The position numbers and the translations under genes are program-made. 64,000 nucleotides of DNA from the NCBI RefSeq assembly GCF_004210295.1, contig NZ_SDAK01000001.1, forward strand, positions 1,674,001 to 1,738,000, read 5' to 3'. The notes under the pieces were generated by a model, which ran no database searches, was not told the DNA's origin, and worked only from the letters and a program-made list of their open reading frames with translations. This document shows, one piece after another, positions 9,186 through 17,642 of this stretch. The number at the start of each line of letters is the position of its first letter. The first letter of the stretch is position 1. The stretch comes from Lactococcus sp. S-13 (GTDB lineage: Bacteria > Bacillota > Bacilli > Lactobacillales > Streptococcaceae).

Positions 9186-10482
9186 ATTCAATATCGGTGT
9201 AGGCTTGGTGATGCTCTTGATGCTCATCCCAAGCTTTTTTGCATTTCCAAAATTTCAAAAAAATACAGAAAAACAATCCTCTAAACATGGAAATGTTGTT
9301 GTAGCAGACAAATTAGTTGAAAATAAGTTATGGACAAGCCTCCCCGAAAGAGCCGTTGCTTACAAAGACTTACAGACCTACAGTGATGCCGAGTTAACCA
9401 AAGTAAATGGGAATATTCCACAGAAAACTCAGTTGGACATCACCGAAGTTACAGGGAAAGCTTTTAAGCTAAAAAACGGGAATTATATTTCCGCGGATAA
9501 AAAAGACGTTATCTCTGATGTGCCCCTCTCTCGAGAACCAAAGCAGCAAACCCTTTATACCAATAAGTCTGTCAACGTCTTTTACAACCCAGTTACAACC
9601 TATGATAATCAAGTTTTATCCGTTTTAAAAGGCAACCAAGAACTTTTATCCGATAAAATTGCTCAAACATATTGGGGAAAATACTATGAAATATCATTGA
9701 GTAATGGCCAAAAAGGATGGATATCAGAAAAAGATATCTCTTTAGAAAATCCAAAGCTACAGCAAGTTCAAGCTCTACTTAACGAAAAATATAACAACAA
9801 AAAATACTCGATTTATGTCAAACAAATTGACAATGACTTTACAGCCGGTATCAATCAAAATGAAAAAATGTATTCTGCAAGCTTATCAAAATTGCCGATT
9901 CTCTATTGGACGCAAAAACAGCTTAATGACGGCAAAGCTTCACTCAATGATCAGCTTTTGTATACGACATCAATCAACACTTTTTATGGCAGCTACCAAC
10001 CAGAGGGGACAGGTAATCTCCCCAAGACAGCAGACAATAAATCTTATAGTCTTCAAGATATCATCAACCGCACGGCGAAACTTTCAGACAATGTTGGGAG
10101 CAATATGTTGGCTTACTATGAAACTCAGCAGTTTAGTGCCACTTATCAAAACGAAATCACTCAAATTGCAGGAAGCCCATGGAATCCCAAAGAGCGTCAA
10201 GCCTCAGCCCAAATGGTTGGAAAAGTATTAGAGGCACTCTACAATGAAGGTGGTGCGGCTTTCAATGCTCTGTTTAACACCTCATTTGATGATGTAAAAA
10301 TCAGAGCCGCTATTCCACAAAACGTTCCTGTTGCTCACAAAATAGGTGGAGCAGACAATGACAATCACGATGCGGCCATCATCTTTACCTCAGAACCATA
10401 TCTCCTTGTTATTGAAACTCAAGGAGCAACTGATGAACAAATTCAAAAAATATCACAAGACATTTATGGAGTGATGAAATGA
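9166..10482 (+). CDS. Secreted or membrane-anchored class A beta-lactamase-fold serine hydrolase with SH3-like domain
   Basis: 438 residues. An N-terminal signal or anchor (about residues 8-25, NIGVGLVMLLMLIPSFFAF) precedes an SH3b-like region that ends in NGQKGWISEKDI. The C-terminal half has the serine hydrolase motifs: S-x-x-K in YSASLSKLPIL (about 236-241), SDN in KLSDNVGSN, and HKIGG in place of KTG. The homologue lies upstream of tilS in streptococci and is thought to act on the cell wall; it is not a resistance enzyme by position. AAGG precedes ATG 9166, which overlaps the monooxygenase end by 20 bp. Confidence 0.85.
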   Translation: MQKLRNKFNIGVGLVMLLMLIPSFFAFPKFQKNTEKQSSKHGNVVVADKLVENKLWTSLPERAVAYKDLQTYSDAELTKVNGNIPQKTQLDITEVTGKAFKLKNGNYISADKKDVISDVPLSREPKQQTLYTNKSVNVFYNPVTTYDNQVLSVLKGNQELLSDKIAQTYWGKYYEISLSNGQKGWISEKDISLENPKLQQVQALLNEKYNNKKYSIYVKQIDNDFTAGINQNEKMYSASLSKLPILYWTQKQLNDGKASLNDQLLYTTSINTFYGSYQPEGTGNLPKTADNKSYSLQDIINRTAKLSDNVGSNMLAYYETQQFSATYQNEITQIAGSPWNPKERQASAQMVGKVLEALYNEGGAAFNALFNTSFDDVKIRAAIPQNVPVAHKIGGADNDNHDAAIIFTSEPYLLVIETQGATDEQIQKISQDIYGVMK

Positions 10483-11738
10483 CACCAGCTCAACTTAAGT
10501 TCTTAAAAGAATGTGAAACGAATGCTTATTTTTCTGACCATTCAAAAGTCTTAATTGCCTTATCGGGTGGTCAAGACTCGATGACCCTATTTAATTGGCT
10601 CTATGATTTAAAGGAAAATTTACAGATTGAACTCGGTATTGCACATATCAATCACGGGCAGCGAAAAGTATCAAATTTTGAAGAAGAGAAGCTGAGAGAG
10701 CTTGCTAAAGATAAAGAAGTTTCAATTTATGTTGACAAGTTTACAGGAGGGTTTACAGAAAAGAAAGCTCGTGAATTTCGCTATCATTTTTTTGAAAAAA
10801 TAATGATTGAAAATGGCTACACAGCAATTGTAACAGCTCATCATAAAGGTGACGTTGTTGAGACTGTGCTGATGAGAGAAATCACAGGCAGGCCTTTGAG
10901 AAGTTTACAAGGAATTGCTGAACGACAACCATTCGCCAGCGGAGAATTGATTCGACCTTTATTAAGTTTTGACAAATCAGAGTTAGATGCGCCCTATTTT
11001 TTTGAAGATCAAACCAATCAAGGAACAGCCTACTTTCGCAACAGGGTACGCAATCAACTCATTCCAGAATTGACTAAAGAAAACCCTCGTTTTTCAGAAG
11101 CGATGATGGACTTGACTGATGAGATAAAACAAGCTATGTGTGTTATTTCAGATAAGATTTCAGAGCTTGATATTTTGGGAAAAAAAATAACAACAAAACA
11201 ATTTCTTAGTCAATCAGAAGCCTTGCAACACTTTATTTTACAAGCTTATTTTGCTCAATTTCCAGAAGTAAAAATAAGCAAGAAAAAGTTTTCTGAGCTG
11301 CTCCATATCATCAATCGTTCTCAACAATATCATGAACCGTTCAATAAAGATTTCGATTTCATCAAAACAGATGTACAGTTCTATATTGAAAAAAAGCAAG
11401 TAAATTTAGAAAAAGAGCTTATCATCCTCACTGAAAATCCTAGAGATGAAAGTTTTATGGAGATTTACTTACCAGAAAAAGGTGAAATTGAGATTAGAAA
11501 ACGTCAACCAGGTGATAAAATTTTAATCAATGGACACCACAAAAAACTACGTAAATTTTTTATTGATAACCACATTCCATTGGAAAAAAGGGAAAACTCA
11601 CTCATTTTTGTAGAAAAAAGACTTTATGCAATTGTTGGAGTGGTATGCTCTGATTTGAGTAAAGCCGCTAAAAATGGTAAAATTAAAAGAATATTATGGG
11701 TTAAACCCAGTATAAGAGAGGAAATACACCATGCTTGA
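10479..11738 (+). CDS. tilS: tRNA(Ile)-lysidine synthase TilS
   Basis: 419 residues. It converts C34 of the CAU-anticodon isoleucine tRNA to lysidine. The PP-loop is visible as [16 protein letters not shown] near residue 26-41, followed by [16 protein letters not shown] and [15 protein letters not shown], and the [13 protein letters not shown] motif. The C-terminal tRNA-binding domain ([28 protein letters not shown]) is complete. ATGA overlap with the preceding gene and an 8-bp overlap with hpt indicate coupling. Confidence 0.97.
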   Translation: MTPAQLKFLKECETNAYFSDHSKVLIALSGGQDSMTLFNWLYDLKENLQIELGIAHINHGQRKVSNFEEEKLRELAKDKEVSIYVDKFTGGFTEKKAREFRYHFFEKIMIENGYTAIVTAHHKGDVVETVLMREITGRPLRSLQGIAERQPFASGELIRPLLSFDKSELDAPYFFEDQTNQGTAYFRNRVRNQLIPELTKENPRFSEAMMDLTDEIKQAMCVISDKISELDILGKKITTKQFLSQSEALQHFILQAYFAQFPEVKISKKKFSELLHIINRSQQYHEPFNKDFDFIKTDVQFYIEKKQVNLEKELIILTENPRDESFMEIYLPEKGEIEIRKRQPGDKILINGHHKKLRKFFIDNHIPLEKRENSLIFVEKRLYAIVGVVCSDLSKAAKNGKIKRILWVKPSIREEIHHA

Positions 11739-12282
11739 AAAGAATCTTGATAAAACAATCGAGAAAGTACTGGTTTCAGAAAAAGAAATTATTGAAAAAT
11801 CCAAAGAACTTGGAGCAATATTAACTAAAGATTATGAGGGAAAAAATCCCTTAGTATTAGGAATTCTTCGTGGGTCAGTTCCATTTCTAGCAGAGTTGAT
11901 CAAGCATATTGACTGCCATTTGGAAACAGACTTCATGACTGTGTCAAGTTACCATGGCGGGACAAAATCATCAGGTGAAGTAAAATTGATTTTGGATGTT
12001 GATACAGTGGTTAGAGATCGTGATATTCTTATTGTTGAGGATATTATTGATACAGGTCGGACTTTGAAATACCTCAAAGAGTTACTGGAACACCGTGGTG
12101 CAAAAGTTAAAATCGTTACACTCCTTGATAAACCAGAAGGAAGAATTGTCGAAATTAAACCAGACTATTCTGGCTTCACAATTCCAAACGAGTTTGTTGT
12201 TGGTTTTGGCTTGGACTACGATGAAAACTATCGTAATCTTCCATATGTAGGTGTTTTGAAACCTGAAGTTTACAATAAATAA
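11731..12282 (+). CDS. hpt: Hypoxanthine phosphoribosyltransferase
   Basis: 183 residues. It salvages hypoxanthine/guanine to IMP/GMP with PRPP. The PRPP-binding motif [17 protein letters not shown] is at about residues 93-109; [14 protein letters not shown] and [18 protein letters not shown] are also typical. RBS GAGAGGA lies before ATG 11731, inside the end of tilS. The tilS-hpt-ftsH order is highly conserved in Gram-positives. Confidence 0.97.
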   Translation: MLEKNLDKTIEKVLVSEKEIIEKSKELGAILTKDYEGKNPLVLGILRGSVPFLAELIKHIDCHLETDFMTVSSYHGGTKSSGEVKLILDVDTVVRDRDILIVEDIIDTGRTLKYLKELLEHRGAKVKIVTLLDKPEGRIVEIKPDYSGFTIPNEFVVGFGLDYDENYRNLPYVGVLKPEVYNK

Positions 12283-12354
12283 TTTAGCTCAACAAAGTAG
12301 ACAGAAAGTTTTCTCAGACTAAAGTATGAAAAAATCTTTGACCAATACTTACTA

Positions 12355-12384
12355 TTAGCAATCCACTTAGAAATATGCTATAAC
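12355..12384 (+). promoter_or_regulatory. Candidate ftsH promoter
   Basis: TG-extended -10 TATAAC (12379-12384) with a weak TTAGCA -35 at 18 bp. It lies in the 195-bp hpt-ftsH spacer, leaving a leader of about 85 nt before ftsH. Confidence 0.4.
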
Positions 12385-12477
12385 TAGGTAATAAGCTGTT
12401 ATTGAATAATCAGAAAATCTTCTAGCATTAGAATTTGATAAAAATCAATAACAAATAAATAAAAAGATAAGGAAAAT

Positions 12478-14529
12478 ATGAATAACAACAAACAACCAAG
12501 ACAAGGAAATTTTGTAAAAAATATCTTGATGTGGGTGATATTGGCTATTGTTGTTGTTGTCGGTTTCAATTTCTTCTTCAGCAATAATCACTCAAATGTG
12601 GATAAAATCAGCTATTCACAGTTGATGACTAAACTTGGCAACGATGATATTGAAACAGTCACAATGCAACCTTCAGATAGCCTGATTACCGTTACAGGTG
12701 AGTATAAAAAACCTGTAAAAGTAGATAATGCAGGTAGTTTCCCACTTTTAGGTAACTCAACAACAGAAGTTAAACAGTTTCAAGCTTATATCATTCCAAC
12801 GGATAGTATTGTTAAAGAAATTCAAAATACTGCTAAAGATAACGATGTAAAAGTTAGCGTTATCCAAGCATCATCTAGTGGAATGTGGGTTCAAATTCTT
12901 TCATACATCATCCCAATGCTCCTGTTTGTCGGTGTATTTTGGTTGATGATGGGTGGAATGAATCGCGGCGGTGGCGGCGGTGGAAACCCAATGTCCTTCG
13001 GTAAATCTCGTGCTAAACAACAAGATGGTAAAACATCAAAAGTTCGTTTTGCCGATGTTGCAGGTTCTGAAGAAGAAAAACAAGAGCTTGTAGAAGTTGT
13101 TGATTTCCTTAAAAATCCGAAAAAATATCACGATTTAGGCGCTCGTATTCCTGCGGGTGTACTTCTTGAAGGCCCTCCAGGTACAGGTAAAACTTTGCTT
13201 GCCAAAGCTGTCGCAGGGGAGGCAGGCGTGCCATTCTATAGCATTTCTGGTTCTGACTTTGTCGAAATGTTCGTCGGTGTTGGTGCTTCACGTGTTCGTG
13301 ATCTTTTTGAAAATGCTAAGAAAACCGCTCCGTCAATCATTTTCATTGATGAAATTGACGCAGTAGGTCGCCAACGTGGTGCTGGTTTAGGTGGTGGTAA
13401 CGATGAACGTGAACAAACCCTCAACCAATTGCTCGTTGAGATGGATGGTTTCCAAGATAATGAAAACTCAGTAATTGTCATTGCTGCAACCAACCGTTCA
13501 GATGTTCTTGACCCAGCACTTTTGCGTCCAGGGCGTTTTGACCGTAAAGTTTTGGTTGGAGCACCAGATGTTAAGGGACGTGAAGCCGTACTAAAAGTCC
13601 ATGCTAAAAATAAACCTTTGGGAAGTGATGTTGATCTTCATACCGTAGCTACCCAAACCCCAGGTTATGTTGGAGCTGATTTGGAAAATATTTTGAACGA
13701 AGCGGCTCTTGTTGCTGCCCGTCAAAATAAAAAAGAAATCAACGCGGCTGACATTGATGAAGGGATGGACCGTGCAATGGCTGGTCCAGCTAAGAAAGAC
13801 CGCATTCAATCAATGCGCGAACGTGAAATCGTGGCTTACCACGAAGCAGGTCACGCTATCGTTGGACTCGTTCTTGAAAATGGTTCTACTGTCCGTAAAG
13901 TTACCGTTGTTCCCCGTGGACGCATCGGTGGTTATATGCTTGCTCTTCCAGATGAAGAAATCATGCAACCAACTAATTTCCATCTCCAAGACCAACTTGC
14001 CAGCCTTATGGGTGGACGACTTGGTGAAGAAATTGTCTTTGGTGTAGCTACTCCAGGAGCATCAAACGACATCGAAAAAGCAACACACATTGCTCGTTCA
14101 ATGGTCACTGAATATGGTATGTCTAAGAAACTTGGTATGGTATCTTATGAAGGAGACCATCAAGTCTTTATTGGTCGCGACTATGGTCAAACCAAGAATT
14201 ATTCAGAAGCAACTGCTGTGATGATTGATGATGAAGTACGCCGCATTCTCGGTGAAGCTTACGATCGTGCTAAAGAAGCAATTGAAACACACCGTGAGCA
14301 ACACAAAGCTATTGCAGAGGCATTGCTTAAATACGAAACACTTGATGCGAAACAAATTATGTCACTCTTTAAAACAGGTAAAATGCCTGATGAAGCAGCG
14401 GCAGCAGAAGTTCCAGAACCAAAAACATTTGAAGAGTCATTATCTGATGCTAACGACTTCTCAAATATTCATATTTTTGATGATGAACAAAAAGATTCTG
14501 AACAAACAGAGAGTGAAACAGCCGAATAA
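12478..14529 (+). CDS. ftsH: ATP-dependent zinc metalloprotease FtsH
   Basis: 683 residues, membrane-anchored AAA+ protease for membrane and regulatory proteins. Two membrane helices flank an extracytoplasmic domain (about residues 16-38 and 140-160). A Gly-rich linker leads to the AAA module: Walker A GPPGTGKT near residue 232, Walker [13 protein letters not shown], and the second region of homology [18 protein letters not shown]. The zinc site HEAGH is at about 455. The acidic tail is family-typical. AAGGA precedes the ATG. The gene is preceded by its own spacer and closes the block with a terminator overlapping its stop. Confidence 0.98.
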   Translation: MNNNKQPRQGNFVKNILMWVILAIVVVVGFNFFFSNNHSNVDKISYSQLMTKLGNDDIETVTMQPSDSLITVTGEYKKPVKVDNAGSFPLLGNSTTEVKQFQAYIIPTDSIVKEIQNTAKDNDVKVSVIQASSSGMWVQILSYIIPMLLFVGVFWLMMGGMNRGGGGGGNPMSFGKSRAKQQDGKTSKVRFADVAGSEEEKQELVEVVDFLKNPKKYHDLGARIPAGVLLEGPPGTGKTLLAKAVAGEAGVPFYSISGSDFVEMFVGVGASRVRDLFENAKKTAPSIIFIDEIDAVGRQRGAGLGGGNDEREQTLNQLLVEMDGFQDNENSVIVIAATNRSDVLDPALLRPGRFDRKVLVGAPDVKGREAVLKVHAKNKPLGSDVDLHTVATQTPGYVGADLENILNEAALVAARQNKKEINAADIDEGMDRAMAGPAKKDRIQSMREREIVAYHEAGHAIVGLVLENGSTVRKVTVVPRGRIGGYMLALPDEEIMQPTNFHLQDQLASLMGGRLGEEIVFGVATPGASNDIEKATHIARSMVTEYGMSKKLGMVSYEGDHQVFIGRDYGQTKNYSEATAVMIDDEVRRILGEAYDRAKEAIETHREQHKAIAEALLKYETLDAKQIMSLFKTGKMPDEAAAAEVPEPKTFEESLSDANDFSNIHIFDDEQKDSEQTESETAE

Positions 14530-14539
14530 GGCTGTTTTT
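14519..14539 (+). terminator. ftsH terminator overlapping the stop codon
   Basis: CAGCC/GGCTG stem with the TAA stop in the loop, followed by TTTTTC. Confidence 0.7.
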
Positions 14540-14612
14540 CTTTATTTATATGAGAAAAAAGTGCTTATTGTCTAGAGTAGATAAATTTTTTGGGAGAATA
14601 ATCAGTTTATTC

Positions 14613-14640
14613 TTGACAAAAAATATAATTTTGATATAAT
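14613..14640 (+). promoter_or_regulatory. Stable-RNA promoter P1
   Basis: -35 TTGACA (14613-14618), 16-bp spacer, -10 TATAAT (14635-14640): both perfect consensus hexamers. The flanking AGTTTATTCTTGACAAAAAA is shared with P2. Confidence 0.85.
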
Positions 14641-14720
14641 TAAATAGTTGTCGATTGAGAGAGATGTTTTCTTTAAACACTATTTTCTAAAAGCTTTGAA
14701 AAGAGTAACATAGTTTATTC

Positions 14721-14748
14721 TTGACAAAAAATAAAAATAGTGTATAAT
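14721..14748 (+). promoter_or_regulatory. Stable-RNA promoter P2
   Basis: -35 TTGACA (14721-14726), 16-bp spacer, -10 TATAAT (14743-14748), 108 bp after P1 and in identical local context. Tandem promoters of this kind are typical of rRNA operons. Confidence 0.85.
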
Positions 14749-14784
14749 AGAAAAGTACTGTTTGAGACAGCACAACAAACATAT

Positions 14785-14856
14785 GGTCCGTTGGTCAAGG
14801 GGTTAAGACACCGCCTTTTCACGGCGGTAACACGGGTTCGAATCCCGTACGGACTA
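14785..14856 (+). tRNA. tRNA-Glu (TTC)
   Basis: 72-nt cloverleaf: acceptor GGTCCGT/ACGGACT, anticodon TTC in the CCGCC-TTTTCAC-GGCGG arm, and GGGTTCGAATCCC T-arm. CCA is not encoded. Confidence 0.95.
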
Positions 14857-14861
14857 TATTT

Positions 14862-14951
14862 GGAGGATTACCCAAGTCCGGCTGAAGGGAACGGTCTTGA
14901 AAACCGTCAGGCGATGAGAGTCGCGCGTGGGTTCGAATCCCACATCCTCCT
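14862..14951 (+). tRNA. tRNA-Ser (TGA)
   Basis: 90-nt class II tRNA with a long variable arm (GGCGATGAGAGTCGC region), anticodon TGA in ACGGT-CTTGAAA-ACCGT, and acceptor GGAGGAT/ATCCTCC. Confidence 0.95.
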
Positions 14952-14960
14952 TTAAATTAT

Positions 14961-15034
<74 letters not shown>

Positions 15035-15055
15035 TTTCAATTGAATATTTGATAT

Positions 15056-15128
15056 GGCTCGGTAGCTCAGTTGGTAGAGCAATAGATTGAAGCTCTATGT
15101 GTCGGCGGTTCGATTCCGTCTCGCGCCA
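15056..15128 (+). tRNA. tRNA-Phe (GAA)
   Basis: Anticodon GAA in the AGATTGAAGCTCT arm; canonical TAGCTCAGTTGGTAGAGCA D-arm and GGTTCGATTCC T-arm. The acceptor has one T-C mismatch at pair 4. Confidence 0.93.
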
Positions 15129-15142
15129 TTACATTTTACTAT

Positions 15143-15213
15143 GCGGATGTAGTTTAATGGTAGAACCCCAGCCTTCCAAGCTGGCTACGCGAGTTCGATT
15201 CTCGTCATCCGCT
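15143..15213 (+). tRNA. tRNA-Gly (TCC)
   Basis: 71 nt, acceptor GCGGATG/CATCCGC, anticodon TCC in CCAGC-CTTCCAA-GCTGG, T-arm GAGTTCGATTCTC. Confidence 0.95.
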
Positions 15214-15226
15214 TCGTTTATATTTT

Positions 15227-15300
15227 GGGAGTTTAGCTCAGTTGGTTAGAGCACTGTGTTGATAACGCAGGGGTCCCAGGTTCGAATCCTGGAATTCCCA
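15227..15300 (+). tRNA. tRNA-Ile (GAT)
   Basis: 74 nt, acceptor GGGAGTT/AATTCCC, anticodon GAT in TGTGT-TGATAAC-GCAGG, T-arm CCAGGTTCGAATCCTGG. Confidence 0.95.
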
Positions 15301-15301
15301 T

Positions 15302-15418
15302 ATTTGGTATTTATTGTGTAGGAGATATACCTGTTCCCATGTCGAACACAGAAGTCAAGTCCTACTACGCTGGAAGTACTTGGGGGTTGCCCCCTGGGAG
15401 ATAAGGTCGATGCCAAGT
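15302..15418 (+). rRNA. rrf: 5S rRNA, standing alone within the tRNA operon
   Basis: About 117 nt. The conserved 5S block TACCTGTTCCCATGTCGAAC is followed by ACAGAAGTCAAGTCCTACTACG and the GATAAGGTCGATGCCAAG 3' end, which pairs with TTTGGTA at the 5' end. It sits between tRNA-Ile and tRNA-Asn; no 16S or 23S sequence is in the window. A 5S followed by tRNA-Asn is the usual 3' end of a lactococcal rRNA operon, so this may be an operon remnant. Confidence 0.93.
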
Positions 15419-15423
15419 TTGAT

Positions 15424-15497
15424 TGCGGATTAGCTCAGTTGGTAGTAGCGCATGACTGTTAATCATGATGTCGTCAGTTCGAGTCTGACATCCGCAG
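15424..15497 (+). tRNA. tRNA-Asn (GTT)
   Basis: 74 nt, acceptor TGCGGAT/ATCCGCA, anticodon GTT in CATGA-CTGTTAA-TCATG, T-arm GTCAGTTCGAGTCTGAC. Confidence 0.95.
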
Positions 15498-15502
15498 TAT
15501 TT

Positions 15503-15530
15503 AAATCACCTAAGGGTGATTTTTTTATTT
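15503..15530 (+). terminator. Terminator of the tRNA/5S operon
   Basis: AAATCACC/GGTGATTT stem with a TAAG loop followed by a T-run, directly after tRNA-Asn. Confidence 0.9.
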
Positions 15531-15546
15531 TACAATATAAATTAAG

Positions 15547-15582
15547 AAATCTTGACACACTTTGTTGTGTCAAGATTTTTAT
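15547..15582 (+). terminator. Second terminator before mtlA
   Basis: Perfect 13-bp stem AAATCTTGACACA/TGTGTCAAGATTT with a 6-nt loop and a T-tail, 20 bp after the first terminator. It insulates the mannitol promoter from the strong stable-RNA promoters. Confidence 0.85.
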
Positions 15583-15610
15583 TTACAGTTTTGTTGGTGG
15601 CGGTTACAAT
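15582..15610 (+). promoter_or_regulatory. mtlA promoter with overlapping candidate cre site
   Basis: -35 TTTACA (15582-15587), 17-bp spacer, -10 TACAAT (15605-15610). A candidate CcpA site TGGTGGCGGTTACA (15595-15608) overlaps the -10; its right half fits the cre consensus and its left half has three mismatches. Overlap with the -10 would give glucose repression. Confidence 0.6.
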
Positions 15611-15642
15611 AGGCTTATGTTTATTAAATAAAGGAGCCTAAA

Positions 15643-17556
15643 ATGACAGAAACAGTCAGTTTAAAAGTGCGTGTGCAAAAGGTTGGTACAGCACTATCCA
15701 ATATGGTAATGCCCAACATCCCAATCTTAATTGCTTGGGGTCTCATTACAGCGTTCTTTATTCCTGCCGGATTCACTCCTAATGCGACAATTGCTACGGT
15801 TGTGACTCCCGTTTTAACTTTTTTGATTCCAACGGCAATTGCTTTTGTTGGAGGAAAAAATGTCTATGATATTCGTGGAGGAGTTGTGGGGGCTATCGCG
15901 ACATTCGGTGCCATTATCGCAACAGCTTCTGTCCATTATGGTGGCTTACAAATGGATAGCTTGCACCATGTTAAAAATGCTGTGACCACAGCTCAATTGT
16001 ATATTGGCACAGATGGTACAAGAATGATTCAGCCAGGTCATATGGAAGTGGTATCAACAAATATTCCAATGATTTTAGGTGCAATGATTCTGGGTCCTTT
16101 GACTGCTTGGATTGTAAAAAAATTTGATGCATGGGTGCAACCACACATCAAAACCGGTTTTGAAATGTTAGTTAATAATTTTTCAGGCGGTATTATCGCT
16201 GGTTTGATGTTAATTCTTAGCTTAAAAGTTTTTGGGCCTGCTATTGAAGGCTTGATGAATATTTTAACAGCTGGAGTTAACTTTTTAGTAACAGAACATC
16301 TGATTCCACTAGCCAATCTCTTCATCGAACCAGCAAAAATTTTGTTTTTGAATAATGCGATTAACCATGGGGTCTTGACACCAATCGGGCTTGAACAAGT
16401 CGCTACGCATGGGAAATCAATCTTATTCCTGTTAGAGGCTAATCCTGGACCAGGTCTTGGTATTTTACTTGCTTTTATGTTTTTTGGTAAGGGATCAGCC
16501 AAAGCTACAGCACCAGGCGCGGCTCTGATTCACTTTGTGGGTGGTATCCACGAAATCTATTTTCCATATGTCATGATGAAACCAGCTCTTTTTCTTGCTG
16601 TAATGGCTGGAGGTGTTGCTGGAACAACAACAAATAGTTTATTGAATTCTGGTCTGATTGCACCTGCTGCACCTGGCTCAATCATTTCTATTACGGCTAT
16701 GGCTGCTGGAAAAGGTGCTGGAGGATTAGGCAACTTGCTATCTGTCTATGCAGGCGTTATTGTCGCTGCAGGGGTGTCGTTTATTGTTGCCTCCTTCATT
16801 CTTAAACGTGATAAGTCGATGACAGACGACTCATTTGATGTAGCTAAAGAAGAGGTTGCTGCAGATAAAGCTATTAGTAAAGGACAGACGCCTACTACAA
16901 ATGACGTTTCTGTTGATTTTACTAATATAAAGCATATCATATTTGCTTGTGATGCTGGTATGGGCTCAAGTGCAATGGGTGCGTCCATTTTACGCAATAA
17001 AGCTAAGAAAGCTGGACTGTCACAAGATGTGACTAATGTTGCGATTGCTAACTTAAAAGCTGGCCCTGACACAATTGTAGTGACTCAAGACGAACTTGCT
17101 CCAAGAGCCGCTACAATGGCTCCTTGTGCAATACGATATTCTGTGGTTAATTTCCTTAATTCACCACGTTATGATGAAATTATAGGAAGTTTAGCAGGTA
17201 ATAATGAAGAAAACAATAAGAAAAAGGTGCTTCATGAAGAAGCTAGCACCGATGATATTGATTTGAATCAGATTGACGAGGTTGTTTTTGCTCATGATGA
17301 TGCTCATATTGGCTCAAGTACTATGGGAAAAGAAACTTTGCAAGCAATTTTCCAAACACATGATGTCAAAATACCCGTTTCTGATGTTGAATTTACGGGA
17401 TTGGGTGCTTTTAACGCAAGCAACATTGTAGTTGTAACATCAGAAGAATTTACAACAATAGCGAAATCCAAAGCTCCTAATGCTCAACATTTATCAGTGG
17501 AAAGTTTAATCACGACGCCAGAGTACCTTAATATGGTCAATCGAATGAATAAATAA
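15643..17556 (+). CDS. mtlA: Mannitol-specific PTS enzyme IICB with an extra degenerate IIB-like domain
   Basis: 637 residues. An N-terminal IIC membrane domain (about residues 1-385, starting with the amphipathic VRVQKVGTALSNMVMPNIPI) carries mannitol across while phosphorylating it. The IIB domain follows at about 428-520, with the phosphorylated Cys436 in FACDAGMGSSAMG. A second IIB-like segment at about 546-637 has FAHDDAHIGSSTMG, where the Cys position is His/Asp, so it cannot be phosphorylated in the same way. AGGAG precedes the ATG. IIA is supplied by mtlF. First gene of the operon. Confidence 0.95.
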   Translation: MTETVSLKVRVQKVGTALSNMVMPNIPILIAWGLITAFFIPAGFTPNATIATVVTPVLTFLIPTAIAFVGGKNVYDIRGGVVGAIATFGAIIATASVHYGGLQMDSLHHVKNAVTTAQLYIGTDGTRMIQPGHMEVVSTNIPMILGAMILGPLTAWIVKKFDAWVQPHIKTGFEMLVNNFSGGIIAGLMLILSLKVFGPAIEGLMNILTAGVNFLVTEHLIPLANLFIEPAKILFLNNAINHGVLTPIGLEQVATHGKSILFLLEANPGPGLGILLAFMFFGKGSAKATAPGAALIHFVGGIHEIYFPYVMMKPALFLAVMAGGVAGTTTNSLLNSGLIAPAAPGSIISITAMAAGKGAGGLGNLLSVYAGVIVAAGVSFIVASFILKRDKSMTDDSFDVAKEEVAADKAISKGQTPTTNDVSVDFTNIKHIIFACDAGMGSSAMGASILRNKAKKAGLSQDVTNVAIANLKAGPDTIVVTQDELAPRAATMAPCAIRYSVVNFLNSPRYDEIIGSLAGNNEENNKKKVLHEEASTDDIDLNQIDEVVFAHDDAHIGSSTMGKETLQAIFQTHDVKIPVSDVEFTGLGAFNASNIVVVTSEEFTTIAKSKAPNAQHLSVESLITTPEYLNMVNRMNK

Positions 17557-17642
17557 CTAAAGAATGTTAGTTATGAATTTATTAATAGAGGCATATTATA
17601 GAATAACTGGTAGAAAGATTGCAACGATAAAAAGGAAAAACT

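Noticed and set aside
9166-10482. Beta-lactam resistance gene
   Set aside because: The protein has the class A serine hydrolase fold, but its conserved place before tilS, SH3-like domain and KIG in place of KTG point to a housekeeping cell-wall function.
14740-14955. A 71-codon open frame over the tRNA-Glu and tRNA-Ser genes
   Set aside because: The region folds into two clear tRNAs; the frame is accidental.
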